The notes beneath the pieces are model-generated. The model searched no databases. It had not been told where the DNA came from and worked only from the letters and a program-made list of their open reading frames with translations. From the NCBI GenBank assembly GCA_022571415.1, contig JACZXW010000007.1, positions 1 to 50,197 on the forward strand: DNA of 50,197 bases, read 5' to 3'. Every line of letters begins with the position of its first letter. The first letter of the stretch is position 1. The stretch is from Pseudomonadota bacterium (lineage in GTDB: Bacteria; Pseudomonadota; Gammaproteobacteria; Pseudomonadales; Azotimanducaceae). The position numbers and the translations under genes are program-made. Positions 8,579-16,724 of this stretch are shown piece by piece.

Positions 8579-11500
8579 GTGAAGCTGATTAAACAGTCAG
8601 TCCTTCGTGATCTGCAAAGCTGGCAACTACTGATATCCTTGATTACGCTCATCCCCATCATCTGGTGGCTGGTGCTCGGATGGACTCCAAGTCACCTGAT
8701 CGATCAGCATGACAACCTGCACCAGGGTTATGTATACCTGCAGCAACTTGAAAGAGCGGCGGGTGACTGGACAAAATTTCTATACTGGCCGCAGCTTACC
8801 GGCGGCGTCAAAGTACACGATGTTACGGGCAGCCTCCCCATTGTACAGTTGTTAGCTTATATGGGCGCATCGCCTCTTATTATCAGCAACCTCTCAGTAT
8901 TCTTTGTACAGGTGCTGTTCGCCTACTTTTGCACGCGATCTGTACTTTGTTTAACCCAGATTGCCTTTAACAACAAAGAGGCAACGCCCTATATTGTGCT
9001 GGTGCTGATCGGCATCCTGTTTGCCTTTCTGCCGCTGCTGGGATGGCGACTGAGCTACGGACACCAGAACATCGTGTATGGCTTGTTTGTGTTCCTGTGC
9101 ATGACATCTTTGTTGCTGGATGAGATTTGCGACCGCCGATCTATGGTCAGCTTGCTGCTAGCCCTGGTTGCGCTCACCCATACCTTTCAATTCAGCGGCT
9201 ACCAGCTAATTCACTATAGTGTCGTCTTTGGCGCTCCCCTGATCCTCGCGCTGGTAGTCGCAAATCCGGGGCAAAGCCACCTGCATCGATTAGGCTGGTT
9301 TGTTTTTCCAACTCTTGTATTCCTGGCAGCGCTGCTTATCAGCCTGCCTAAATTTACCGGCATGCTCGCTAACGCGCTGAGTGACGAGATGGGTCGGTCC
9401 GTCTACAATTCAGTTATCTACAGTTACACCATCGCAACCGTCAGGGACTGGATAAGCTCAATACCCTGGAGTGCCGGCTTCATTCCCGATGCCCGGCAGG
9501 CATTTACCTACCAGGAAGTAAACTATCCGCTGGGACCCATTGTTTTATTGCTATTCCTGGTAAAACCAACGACACCTCTCATTCGGCTTTATATCGGTCT
9601 TGGGCTATCCCTTTTCCTTGCCCTTGTGGCAAGTATGAACATCAAGCCCCTTTCAAATTTGTTGACCTCGACTATCCCGCTACTCGAGTCATTCAGGGTG
9701 CCAGCACGTTCTATCCTGCCGTTCCTGTTATTCCTGACGATGACCAGCGCTGCCGCTTTACTCAAGCTTATTGCCGAAGCAGGCAAACACCATCATCCCG
9801 ACGGGTCGCCTGGGTCACGGGAAACGTTTCTGCCTGACCCGGGACCCGCCAGGTGGCAACCGATACTGCTAGCGATCGTTGCGGTCGCCTTTTTTGCCTA
9901 TAGCTCACCCCTGATCAATGACATTGCGCTGGCGCTGCTGGTAGCCGCCACTTTCTGGCTGATAAAGAAAAAGAAGTATCGAGGCGAAATCGCTTTGCTG
10001 ACCCTCGCGCTGTTTACAGGTGGCGCCATCGCTGCTTTTAGTGAGCGAATTAATCCACCCTTGCAAGACCCCATCTCCAGTGCCGCAATATCACCCATAG
10101 TTGAATTGATTGCAGAACAGGCACCCTGGTTAGACCAACCTCTCAATCGTGTCTACACGAATATTCACCTGAAAGGTACCGCGTTCAACTCCTCATTCTT
10201 CATGGATATCTCCTCACTTTCTGGCTACTGGTTTCCACTCCGTCGCTATGCCCAACTGGAAGCAGCGTTGAACAACAAACCATACCGTGCAGCAGTGAGT
10301 GTGTTCAACAACCCGCCCTCCCGGGAGGGATTCGAAATATTAAATCGTTTATACAATGTTGCCTGGGTGATCGAATATATCGACGGAAAGCCGCAGGTCA
10401 GGGATCTCGCGAAGACCCGGGGTAAAGCCTGGTTCTCGGACGAAATCAAGTGGGAGCAGACACTAACCGGGCTGGCAAAAACCCTGAAGGGAAATACACA
10501 GGGCGGGCATAACGAAATTTTACTTCTCGCCAGCGACCAGGCGACCGCACCCGTTCTTTCTGTTGACACACATTGCGTTGCCTCCAACGTAGAAGAAGTC
10601 AACGACACCCGGTCGTTTTTCCCATTGAAGATTAACGTCATTGTGAAAGGTCAATGTCTGCTCACACTTGCCATGAACTATTCCAGCATCTTCAAGGCAG
10701 TTAACCAGGACGGATCAGGGCTAATCACCTTCCCCGCTTATGGCGCGCTCCTCGGTATTGTCGTTGGGGAGGATACGACAATGATCAGTATTGCCCCAGA
10801 AGTCACCACTTTCCCCGGCGTTTATTTCACCTGGATAGCAGGTGGCTTACTGGCCCTGGCGATGATCCTGTACCTCCTGCGAACTCCTTTGGCTTCCGGG
10901 CTCGTACCGACTCAATATCAGCGCGCAGAAACCAGACTGAGGAGCAATCCTGTCCTTCTTGAAGCAGGCGCCTGGCTATGGACCCGGCTCGGGCGACTTC
11001 AGATGGTTGCGATCCTCGTGATTACCGCCGGTTGTTATCATCAGGTTCTGAGCCATCATTTTGTCTGGGACACTATCCCGTTCGTCCTGGGCAACCCCTG
11101 GTTGCAGGAAATGAACTGGGGCAACCTGGTATCGATATTTACCGAGGCACACCGGGCTAACTGGCAGCCGCTGGTGTGGTTGTCACACAGTCTCGACTTT
11201 CAACTATTTGGCATGGATGCAGGGAAACATCACCTGGTTAACCTGATATTACATACCGCCAACGCAATTTTGTTTTACCTGCTGATCCTTTTTTTGGCTT
11301 CACGCACGGAGAAATTTTCAGTGGGAGAAAAGCAGTGGATCGCCTTTATCGGCGCGCTGATATTCGCTATCCATCCTCAACATGTCGAATCTGTCGCCTG
11401 GGTAGTGGAACGTAAAGATGTACTCTATAGCCTGTTCGCCATTTCAACTCTCATTGCGTACCTGCGGTTGCACAACCTCCACTCGCCGACAAAAACAGAC

Positions 11501-12382
11501 AAGTTGTTGCCTTTCGTGCTGTTCATTCTGGCAATTACATCCAAACCCATGGCGGTTACGTTACCCGTGGCACTGGTCATGCTGGATTTCTATCCCTTGA
11601 GTCGATGTAACCTGAATCGGCAAGATTTATTTGCGGCAATCCTAGAAAAATGGCACTACATCCTCATTGCCCTGTGTGTCGTGCTAATCACTTTGAACAC
11701 ACAGTCCATGGCGATGGCAACAATTGAGCAGTTACCCGCCTGGGTAAGGTCGTTGAACGCGCTGGATAATTCGTGGTTTTACATCGCGCACTACCTGCTT
11801 CCAACCCAATTGTCCCCACTCTACCCCTACCCCGATGCCACGGTCATCGCTTCACCTGCCTTCTGGATCGATGGGGCGGTTTTCCTCGTGTTGTCAATAT
11901 CGATTTGCAGCTGGCTATGGTGGCGGCAGGTCAGGTGGCCGGCCCTGTTGCTGTTGTTCTATCTGATCACCTTGCTGCCGGTCGCCGGATTCATCCACGT
12001 GGGTCCCGCCAAAGCCACGGATCACTATACCTACCTCGCAACCCTGCCCTTAAGCTTGTTGACCGGGATAGTTGTTGTCTTCGCGATAAGGCACTTGAAA
12101 AAATACCGGGCAGTTTTTACGGGTCTGATCGTTTTTTATTGCCTGTTCCTGTTTTTGATTACGTATCAGCAGGTAACTTACTGGAATAACCCTCTCGTTT
12201 TGTGGAGCCGTGTTATCCAGCTCTATCCGGCGTCAGCCCTGGCACATCGCAACCTCGCGAGTGCGTACTATTCAATCGGCGAGGGAACCCGGGCGCTGGA
12301 ACATGCGACCCGAAGTCTGCAACTGGGCGGACCTGTCGATGATTATCTGCGGCAACTGCGGGAAGCCGAAAGGTCAAAATAG
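8579..12382 (+). CDS. Two-module membrane glycosyltransferase (YfhO/GtrC-like + TMTC-like)
   Basis: A 1267-residue protein with two multi-spanning halves. Residues 1 to about 790 contain some ten helices, an early loop 'DQHDNL…GDW…GGVKVHD' and a large exported domain (about 500-760) before a closing helix. This layout resembles YfhO- or GtrC-type GT-C enzymes. From about residue 800 a second unit begins with a new helix, 'FVWDTIPFVLGNPW' and 'HPQHVESVAWVVERKD' (H932 onward). That is the signature of TMTC-type O-mannosyltransferases and their bacterial relatives, and the unit ends in a TPR-like tail (about 1210-1255). The GTG start directly follows the gtrA stop. Each half usually occurs as its own protein, so this looks like a gene fusion. 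Donor and acceptor are unknown; transfer of a GtrA-delivered sugar to a surface acceptor is the natural guess. Confidence 0.75.
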   Translation: MKLIKQSVLRDLQSWQLLISLITLIPIIWWLVLGWTPSHLIDQHDNLHQGYVYLQQLERAAGDWTKFLYWPQLTGGVKVHDVTGSLPIVQLLAYMGASPLIISNLSVFFVQVLFAYFCTRSVLCLTQIAFNNKEATPYIVLVLIGILFAFLPLLGWRLSYGHQNIVYGLFVFLCMTSLLLDEICDRRSMVSLLLALVALTHTFQFSGYQLIHYSVVFGAPLILALVVANPGQSHLHRLGWFVFPTLVFLAALLISLPKFTGMLANALSDEMGRSVYNSVIYSYTIATVRDWISSIPWSAGFIPDARQAFTYQEVNYPLGPIVLLLFLVKPTTPLIRLYIGLGLSLFLALVASMNIKPLSNLLTSTIPLLESFRVPARSILPFLLFLTMTSAAALLKLIAEAGKHHHPDGSPGSRETFLPDPGPARWQPILLAIVAVAFFAYSSPLINDIALALLVAATFWLIKKKKYRGEIALLTLALFTGGAIAAFSERINPPLQDPISSAAISPIVELIAEQAPWLDQPLNRVYTNIHLKGTAFNSSFFMDISSLSGYWFPLRRYAQLEAALNNKPYRAAVSVFNNPPSREGFEILNRLYNVAWVIEYIDGKPQVRDLAKTRGKAWFSDEIKWEQTLTGLAKTLKGNTQGGHNEILLLASDQATAPVLSVDTHCVASNVEEVNDTRSFFPLKINVIVKGQCLLTLAMNYSSIFKAVNQDGSGLITFPAYGALLGIVVGEDTTMISIAPEVTTFPGVYFTWIAGGLLALAMILYLLRTPLASGLVPTQYQRAETRLRSNPVLLEAGAWLWTRLGRLQMVAILVITAGCYHQVLSHHFVWDTIPFVLGNPWLQEMNWGNLVSIFTEAHRANWQPLVWLSHSLDFQLFGMDAGKHHLVNLILHTANAILFYLLILFLASRTEKFSVGEKQWIAFIGALIFAIHPQHVESVAWVVERKDVLYSLFAISTLIAYLRLHNLHSPTKTDKLLPFVLFILAITSKPMAVTLPVALVMLDFYPLSRCNLNRQDLFAAILEKWHYILIALCVVLITLNTQSMAMATIEQLPAWVRSLNALDNSWFYIAHYLLPTQLSPLYPYPDATVIASPAFWIDGAVFLVLSISICSWLWWRQVRWPALLLLFYLITLLPVAGFIHVGPAKATDHYTYLATLPLSLLTGIVVVFAIRHLKKYRAVFTGLIVFYCLFLFLITYQQVTYWNNPLVLWSRVIQLYPASALAHRNLASAYYSIGEGTRALEHATRSLQLGGPVDDYLRQLREAERSK

Positions 12383-12700
12383 ATTCGATACTCTCATGTG
12401 TTTTTCCATCGCCTGAGGGAGAGCCAGGAGCAACACAAACAACGCCGCATTTGACGGAATTTGCAGGTTAAAATCGGCCCCAGAGTGTATTAACAGTGAG
12501 ACCGTACCCATGAGGCAACCAAAAGCCACGCCCCGCATAGCAATCAGGACTATAGCCAGAAAACAAAACACTACTGTAAAAAAAGGCCACGCCCAGTCAC
12601 GGTTACTGCCCAAGGGTAGAGGCATCACAAAAAGTGCGATGATATAAATCGAAAATAAAACCGGATTTAAGAAGTTAGCGATGGGTGATTGAGTGGCCAT
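12374..12700 (-). pseudogene. O-antigen ligase/polymerase gene with internal deletion
   Basis: A 108-residue open frame joins the two ends of an O-antigen ligase-type membrane protein (Wzy/WaaL/PF04932 class). The N-terminal part (residues 1 to ~55) has the first two helices with the typical 'PLPLGSNRDWAW'. The last part (~60-95) has the terminal helix with 'HSGADFNLQIPSNAALFVLLLALP', which normally closes a ~400-residue protein. The roughly 300 residues between them, including the periplasmic catalytic loop, are missing. The deletion happens to keep frame near residues 55-62. The 3' end overlaps the convergent 8579-12382 gene by 9 bases. Function as a ligase is not possible. Confidence 0.7.
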
Positions 12701-12705
12701 TATTA

Positions 12706-12894
12706 CTATATGAATCCTTTCTCCCTCAACAAATCCTCCATCGCCTGGACCTGCCGTTGTACATAGTCCTTCTCCTGAAATCTTTCCAGAACAATTTTGC
12801 GCGCGTTTCTACCTATGCCTACCCTGAGATCTTTATTCAAAAAAAGTTCATCAATCACGCCTGCCAGTTCACGCGAGACGAAAAACAATCCGGC
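12706..12894 (-). pseudogene. 3' remnant of a GT4-family glycosyltransferase gene
   Basis: The minus-strand frame encodes about 60 residues: 'FFVSRELAGVIDELFLNKDL', 'GIGRNARKIVLERF' and a final 'AMEDLLREKG'. This is the standard C-terminal helix region of GT-B glycosyltransferases (Glycos_transf_1, GT4), in which the remaining ~300 residues with the nucleotide-sugar site should precede it. An in-frame TGA lies just upstream, marking the break near 12894-12900. It lies 5 bases upstream of the O-antigen ligase remnant on the same strand, so both come from one former polysaccharide operon. Confidence 0.7.
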
Positions 12895-12895
12895 T

Positions 12896-13039
12896 CAAAT
12901 CTGGTACATGGAAGGGCAGAAAGAAATTCTTGCCCACGAAATGTTCCACTGCGAGGTAGGCGGACCTTTGCATGAAGGTGAACTGTTGGTTGCCGGTCGT
13001 GCAGTTTCAGCTGAATGGCTCGATCCGTACAACCCCTGA
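12896..13039 (+). pseudogene. Possible 3' scrap of an unidentified gene
   Basis: A plus-strand frame ending in TGA at 13037-13039 reads like coding sequence for ~47 residues (for example 'WYMEGQKEILAHEMFHCEVG' and 'ELLVAGRAVSAEWLDPYNP'), with codon use like the neighbouring genes. It begins about where the antisense GT4 homology ends, which fits a junction between two gene remnants. I do not recognise the family. It could equally be a chance frame. Confidence 0.25.
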
Positions 13040-13053
13040 GGATCAATTTGGGT

Positions 13054-13899
13054 TCACTCAGCTGAAGGCGAATAAGCCTCATCCAGCAACACCAGTATTT
13101 CACTGATAACCAGGTCCGGCTGCTCCCATAGAACGAAGTGGCCGGCGCCTGTGACCGGAACAAGTTTTAACCTGGTCCGATGCAGCGACATTTCAGCAAA
13201 AGCAAGATTGCCGAAATTAACCAGCTTGTCTTGCCTGCCATGAATAACTGTCACATTTGCCTTAACGCCTCCGAGCAGGGGTTTGAGCGCAAGTAATTCA
13301 TCGCGAAGGGGCATGATTTCCATGTTCGCTTTGGCCAGGCCATTCGGCAGTATCCAACGGACCAGGGAAAGATCTGCAATCCGGTTGTACCACCTGGCTT
13401 TGCCAAGCTCCGGATCTATAGATGCAGAAACTACTACCATGCCTGATATCTCGTCCGGGAAATCAACCGCCATCCTGTAGGCAATACTACCGCCAAGAGA
13501 GTGCCCCACCAGGATGATCGGCAACCCCGACCGATTCAGAGCTCGCAACCGCATCAGTATCGATGCCTGTTCCTTAAAGCCGGGTAGCCAGCCTTTATGG
13601 GTGGATCTGCCAAAACCCGGACGGTCCATGGCAATCAGGTGAGCCCTCCCGGCAAGTTGCCTGTTCTGTAGATAACCTGCATAACCTTGCCAGGATCCCG
13701 GAGTACCATGAACAAAGAGCACCATCTGCTTCCCAGGATCGCCACTCTCAGCAAAATACAGGTCGTGGTCGTCCACCTCCATGACTGAAAACCTCAGCGC
13801 TGCACCAGCACCCTGCAGATCCTCCTCCTGAATCGGTGCATAGGGAGGAAAACACCCACTGATGGTCAGCAAGCAAAGTATCCCGCTAAGCATTCTCAA
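13054..13899 (-). CDS. Lipoprotein alpha/beta hydrolase
   Basis: A 281-residue alpha/beta-hydrolase with a lipoprotein signal peptide: a hydrophobic start and lipobox 'LTISGC' give a predicted acylated Cys16. The hydrolase core is complete: 'FVHGTPGSW' oxyanion region, nucleophile elbow GHSLGG, acid residue probably in 'VIHGRQDKLV', and catalytic His in 'GAGHFVLWE'. It should act in the periplasm or at the outer membrane on an ester or related bond; the substrate is not apparent. The gene diverges from the ornithine-lipid acyltransferase gene 102 bases away, which leaves a role in lipid metabolism possible but unproven. Confidence 0.85.
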   Translation of the reverse strand: MRMLSGILCLLTISGCFPPYAPIQEEDLQGAGAALRFSVMEVDDHDLYFAESGDPGKQMVLFVHGTPGSWQGYAGYLQNRQLAGRAHLIAMDRPGFGRSTHKGWLPGFKEQASILMRLRALNRSGLPIILVGHSLGGSIAYRMAVDFPDEISGMVVVSASIDPELGKARWYNRIADLSLVRWILPNGLAKANMEIMPLRDELLALKPLLGGVKANVTVIHGRQDKLVNFGNLAFAEMSLHRTRLKLVPVTGAGHFVLWEQPDLVISEILVLLDEAYSPSAE

Positions 13900-14001
13900 A
13901 CTACTGATTCCGGTCTCCTTTCCGTAACAAATCCCGCCACGGCGAGTCCAAATAAAAGTTACTGATCCGCGTAACAGCCGTTAATATAACTGATCAATTA
14001 G

Positions 14002-15327
14002 ATGCAAAGACCTTTGATGAATCAGGAAGTTTCCATCTCTAAAATCAAGATCATCGTCTCCGCAACACTTCTAATTGCCTGGATTCTATCAATGGTGAGC
14101 CTGTTTTTTCTCCTTAAATGGTCGAAGGTCGGCGATACAGATAAATTAACTATGATTTTCCACCGCGGTGTCTCCAGGCTATTCAACCTGGAATGCATCC
14201 ATGAGGGAGAATTGTGCATTGATAGGCCAACAATCCATGTGGTAAACCACATCTCCTACCTGGACGTATTTCTGCTGGGATCAATCATACCTGGAAGTTT
14301 TATTGCAAAGTCAGAAGTGTCCGGGTGGCCTGTTTTTGGAAAGCTGGCCACGCTGCAAAATACACTTTTTTTCGAACGAAATTCCCGGCGAGCCCTGAGT
14401 CAAATCAGCAAAATGCAGGAACACCTGGTTCACAAGGGTAACCTGATTCTTTTTCCAGAGGGGACCAGTACACCAGGGACCCATGTCGAGTCTTTTCGCA
14501 GCAGCTTGTTTCAGGCGGCAGACCTGGACGACCCAACAATCCAAATTCAACCCATCAGCGTGGCCTACACACACTATGGCGATGAAAGAATGACTCAGGA
14601 TCAACGTGACTATTACGCCTGGTATATTCCGATGCCGTTCCTGTCGCACTTCCTGAACGGCATGGGGTTAAAGAGAGCCCGCGCCAGGCTGATTTTCCAC
14701 GATCCCGTAACCTTGTCACAGTTCAAATCAAGAAAGGAATGTGCCAGCTATTGCGAGGAACAGGTCAGAGCCGGGCTTTTATTCGCGATAAACGAAACAA
14801 AAGAAATTTACCCGGAAAGATATCTGGCTGCAGTCGGTCCTATAATTGGGGTCGGAGTAAAAACTCCCAACCAATTACTAACTTTTTTTAAGAAGCTGCG
14901 GCGAGTTTTTACTCTGACCCCAATTATGCGTGGTTCAGGATTACTACGGAGTATTACCGCAGGATTAGCTGGCTTCGTTGTCTATGGCAGCTGGGCTTAT
15001 TACATAAACCTGACCCATGGATTCGAAATAGGTATGCGAGCAGGCCTGGTCCAGGGAAGCTACAGTCTGGTCCTCACCCTTTCTACTACACTGTTAATGG
15101 AGTATCTGTTGACCAGTTTTCAGTCCGTGAAAGGACAAGCAGTTCTTACAATTCTGATTACATCGGTAATTACATTTGTAACCGCCTTTGCCATTCACTG
15201 GTTATTTGGCACGCCGGAAATACTGATGACCATAGCACCCGGCTTCTTTATAGGCGCTCTGTACACAGTTTTTTATGTCTTTTCCGTCAACAGATTAAAT
15301 CGCATATCCGAAAGTGAAGTAAATTGA
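14002..15327 (+). CDS. olsA: OlsA-like 1-acyl acyltransferase with C-terminal membrane domain
   Basis: The first ~270 residues are a PlsC-family acyltransferase: N-terminal helix, catalytic H83-x4-D88 (NHISYLD) and acceptor motif FPEGT at 151-155. With an OlsB-like gene close downstream, the likely reaction is O-acylation of lyso-ornithine lipid to ornithine lipid at the inner membrane. Lysophosphatidate acyltransferase activity is an alternative. The protein is 441 residues, whereas the family is usually 240-300. Residues about 281-309 are encoded by a palindromic repeat (14842-14927). After it come ~130 residues with four transmembrane helices that are not part of the standard family. An ATG at 14926 could start this last part as a separate protein, but no ribosome site precedes it. 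The start at 14002 is uncertain; ATG 14017 is also possible. Confidence 0.75.
   Translation: MQRPLMNQEVSISKIKIIVSATLLIAWILSMVSLFFLLKWSKVGDTDKLTMIFHRGVSRLFNLECIHEGELCIDRPTIHVVNHISYLDVFLLGSIIPGSFIAKSEVSGWPVFGKLATLQNTLFFERNSRRALSQISKMQEHLVHKGNLILFPEGTSTPGTHVESFRSSLFQAADLDDPTIQIQPISVAYTHYGDERMTQDQRDYYAWYIPMPFLSHFLNGMGLKRARARLIFHDPVTLSQFKSRKECASYCEEQVRAGLLFAINETKEIYPERYLAAVGPIIGVGVKTPNQLLTFFKKLRRVFTLTPIMRGSGLLRSITAGLAGFVVYGSWAYYINLTHGFEIGMRAGLVQGSYSLVLTLSTTLLMEYLLTSFQSVKGQAVLTILITSVITFVTAFAIHWLFGTPEILMTIAPGFFIGALYTVFYVFSVNRLNRISESEVN
14842..14927. repeat. 86-bp palindromic repeat inside the acyltransferase gene
   Basis: Arms 14842-14866 and 14903-14927 are complementary at 24 of 25 positions, with core GGGGTC(A/G)GAGTAAAAACTC and outer bases ATAATT/AATTAT. 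The 36-base loop is T-rich. The same core recurs at 17104-17226. The type resembles REP-like or small MITE repeats seen with REP-associated (Y1) transposases in marine gammaproteobacteria; that link is from memory of similar termini, and no transposase gene lies in the window. It is translated without a stop as residues ~281-309. Confidence 0.8.
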
Positions 15328-15881
15328 TGATTCTTCAACCTACGCAAAATACCGTCCAGGGGGAATCCGACACAAACATATTCGCCAACATAGAACTGTT
15401 GCAGAATCTGTCCCTGACGATAGGGTCACTGACTAACGCTCAATACGTCTGGCAATACGACAAATCTGCCAGCTCGATCGGCAAGCACATCAGACACATC
15501 ATTGATCACTACTATTGTTTTTTTAAGCATCTGGCGCAGGCCTACATTGATTATGATGACCGGACCAGGGAAAACGCAGTTGAAACTAAAACCCATCAGG
15601 CCTGTAAAGAGCTCAGCAATATCATTCTGCAGCTAAGCAAATTCAATGCTCATCAAGCCAAGCCTATCCGGATATACATCACCGCCACACCGGATACGAG
15701 TCCCGAGCCTGCCGCATCCAGTCTGCAACGAGAACTGCTGTTTCTTCAGTCCCACACGATCCACCATATGGCGGTTATTCAACTGCTGCTTAATCGTATC
15801 GGAATTTCCGTAGACACCAGTTTCGCCCTGGCACCTTCAACCGCGAGCTACAACCAGAGTGTCGCTAATCATCATGCCTGA
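15324..15881 (+). CDS. DinB-fold protein
   Basis: A 185-residue helical protein of the DinB/YfiT superfamily, judged by the pattern 'SIGKHIRHIIDHYY' in the second helix and 'LLFLQSHTIHHMAVIQLLL' near the C-terminus. Together these supply the histidines of a mononuclear metal site in a four-helix bundle. Relatives include thiol transferases that use mycothiol or bacillithiol and many of unknown role. The gene overlaps the acyltransferase stop by four bases (ATGA-type overlap) and its own end overlaps the next gene, so it belongs to the same translationally coupled operon. Its part in ornithine-lipid metabolism is unknown. Confidence 0.75.
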   Translation: MMILQPTQNTVQGESDTNIFANIELLQNLSLTIGSLTNAQYVWQYDKSASSIGKHIRHIIDHYYCFFKHLAQAYIDYDDRTRENAVETKTHQACKELSNIILQLSKFNAHQAKPIRIYITATPDTSPEPAASSLQRELLFLQSHTIHHMAVIQLLLNRIGISVDTSFALAPSTASYNQSVANHHA

Positions 15882-16677
15882 ACTATCACACGATCTCTCT
15901 TCTTTCCCGGAAGCACCAGTTCCCGTCGTCGCGGGACACTATGAAGCCAGGCTCGCTAACTCATCCCAGGAGGTGCTACAGGCGCAAAAACTTCGTTACC
16001 AGGTGATGTACGCGGAAAAAGGCGGTCACCCGGACCTGCACAAGGTAAAGAACAAAGCCGATATTGATCAATGGGATGAGTGCGCTCATCACATCGTTGT
16101 GGTTGATAACAAAGTGAAGCCCTCGAAGGTTGTGGGTACCCTGAGACTGGTCAGCAATCTGTCACTGGCTGAAGAACAACTGTTTTATACCGAGGAAGCT
16201 TTCGATCTTTCCGCTCTTCGTAATCGATACCACAGCATGTTGGAACTGGGCAGATTCTGCATCGACCCAAGCGGCAGAAACGGTGCTATCTTGATGTTGA
16301 TCTGGAAGTACGCCATGCAGTTTATCGTTACCAACAAGATTGAGGTGATGTTTGGCTGCGCCAGTTTTCCGGGAACTGACATTAATGAGCATCGTGATGT
16401 ACTCACCTATCTCTACAATAACAATCTAGCGCCTGAGGAATTGATGCCAACACCAGTCACGAGTCATGTGAAGCTGGCGGATATAATGGCCCGCGAGATT
16501 GATTTTGATGACGCGACAAAAGGAATTCCGACGCTATTACGGGGCTATCTGAAACTCGGCGCCAAAACCAGCGACACGGCGATCATTGATCCAGTTTTCA
16601 ACACAACCTTCATCTGCATCTATGTCGATGCTAAATCAATGCTATCTGAGAACACAACTCTCGTCACAGCAAGATAA
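15874..16677 (+). CDS. olsB: OlsB-like ornithine N-acyltransferase (GNAT fold)
   Basis: About 267 residues with an acetyltransferase (GNAT) fold of the OlsB type. 'AQKLRYQVMYAEKGG' and 'DECAHHIVVVD' match the conserved N-terminal blocks, followed by 'VVGTLRLV', 'LELGRFCIDP' and 'FGCASFPGTD'. OlsB transfers a 3-hydroxyacyl chain from acyl carrier protein to the alpha-amino group of ornithine, forming lyso-ornithine lipid, which OlsA then acylates. The ATG at 15874 is preferred over the in-frame GTG at 15859 because it avoids five odd extra residues; it overlaps the DinB gene by 8 bases. Ornithine lipids are phosphorus-free membrane lipids, often made under phosphate limitation. No Pho box was identified here. 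Confidence 0.82.
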   Translation: MPELSHDLSSFPEAPVPVVAGHYEARLANSSQEVLQAQKLRYQVMYAEKGGHPDLHKVKNKADIDQWDECAHHIVVVDNKVKPSKVVGTLRLVSNLSLAEEQLFYTEEAFDLSALRNRYHSMLELGRFCIDPSGRNGAILMLIWKYAMQFIVTNKIEVMFGCASFPGTDINEHRDVLTYLYNNNLAPEELMPTPVTSHVKLADIMAREIDFDDATKGIPTLLRGYLKLGAKTSDTAIIDPVFNTTFICIYVDAKSMLSENTTLVTAR

Positions 16678-16724
16678 CTAGGGCCCGAGCCAAGACCCGC
16701 CTTTCCTCTAACTAGCGCGTACGG

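Noticed and set aside
12855-13163. 102-codon minus-strand frame across the hydrolase end
   Set aside because: It runs antiphase through the alpha/beta-hydrolase gene and the GT4 remnant. The residues look like out-of-frame translation.
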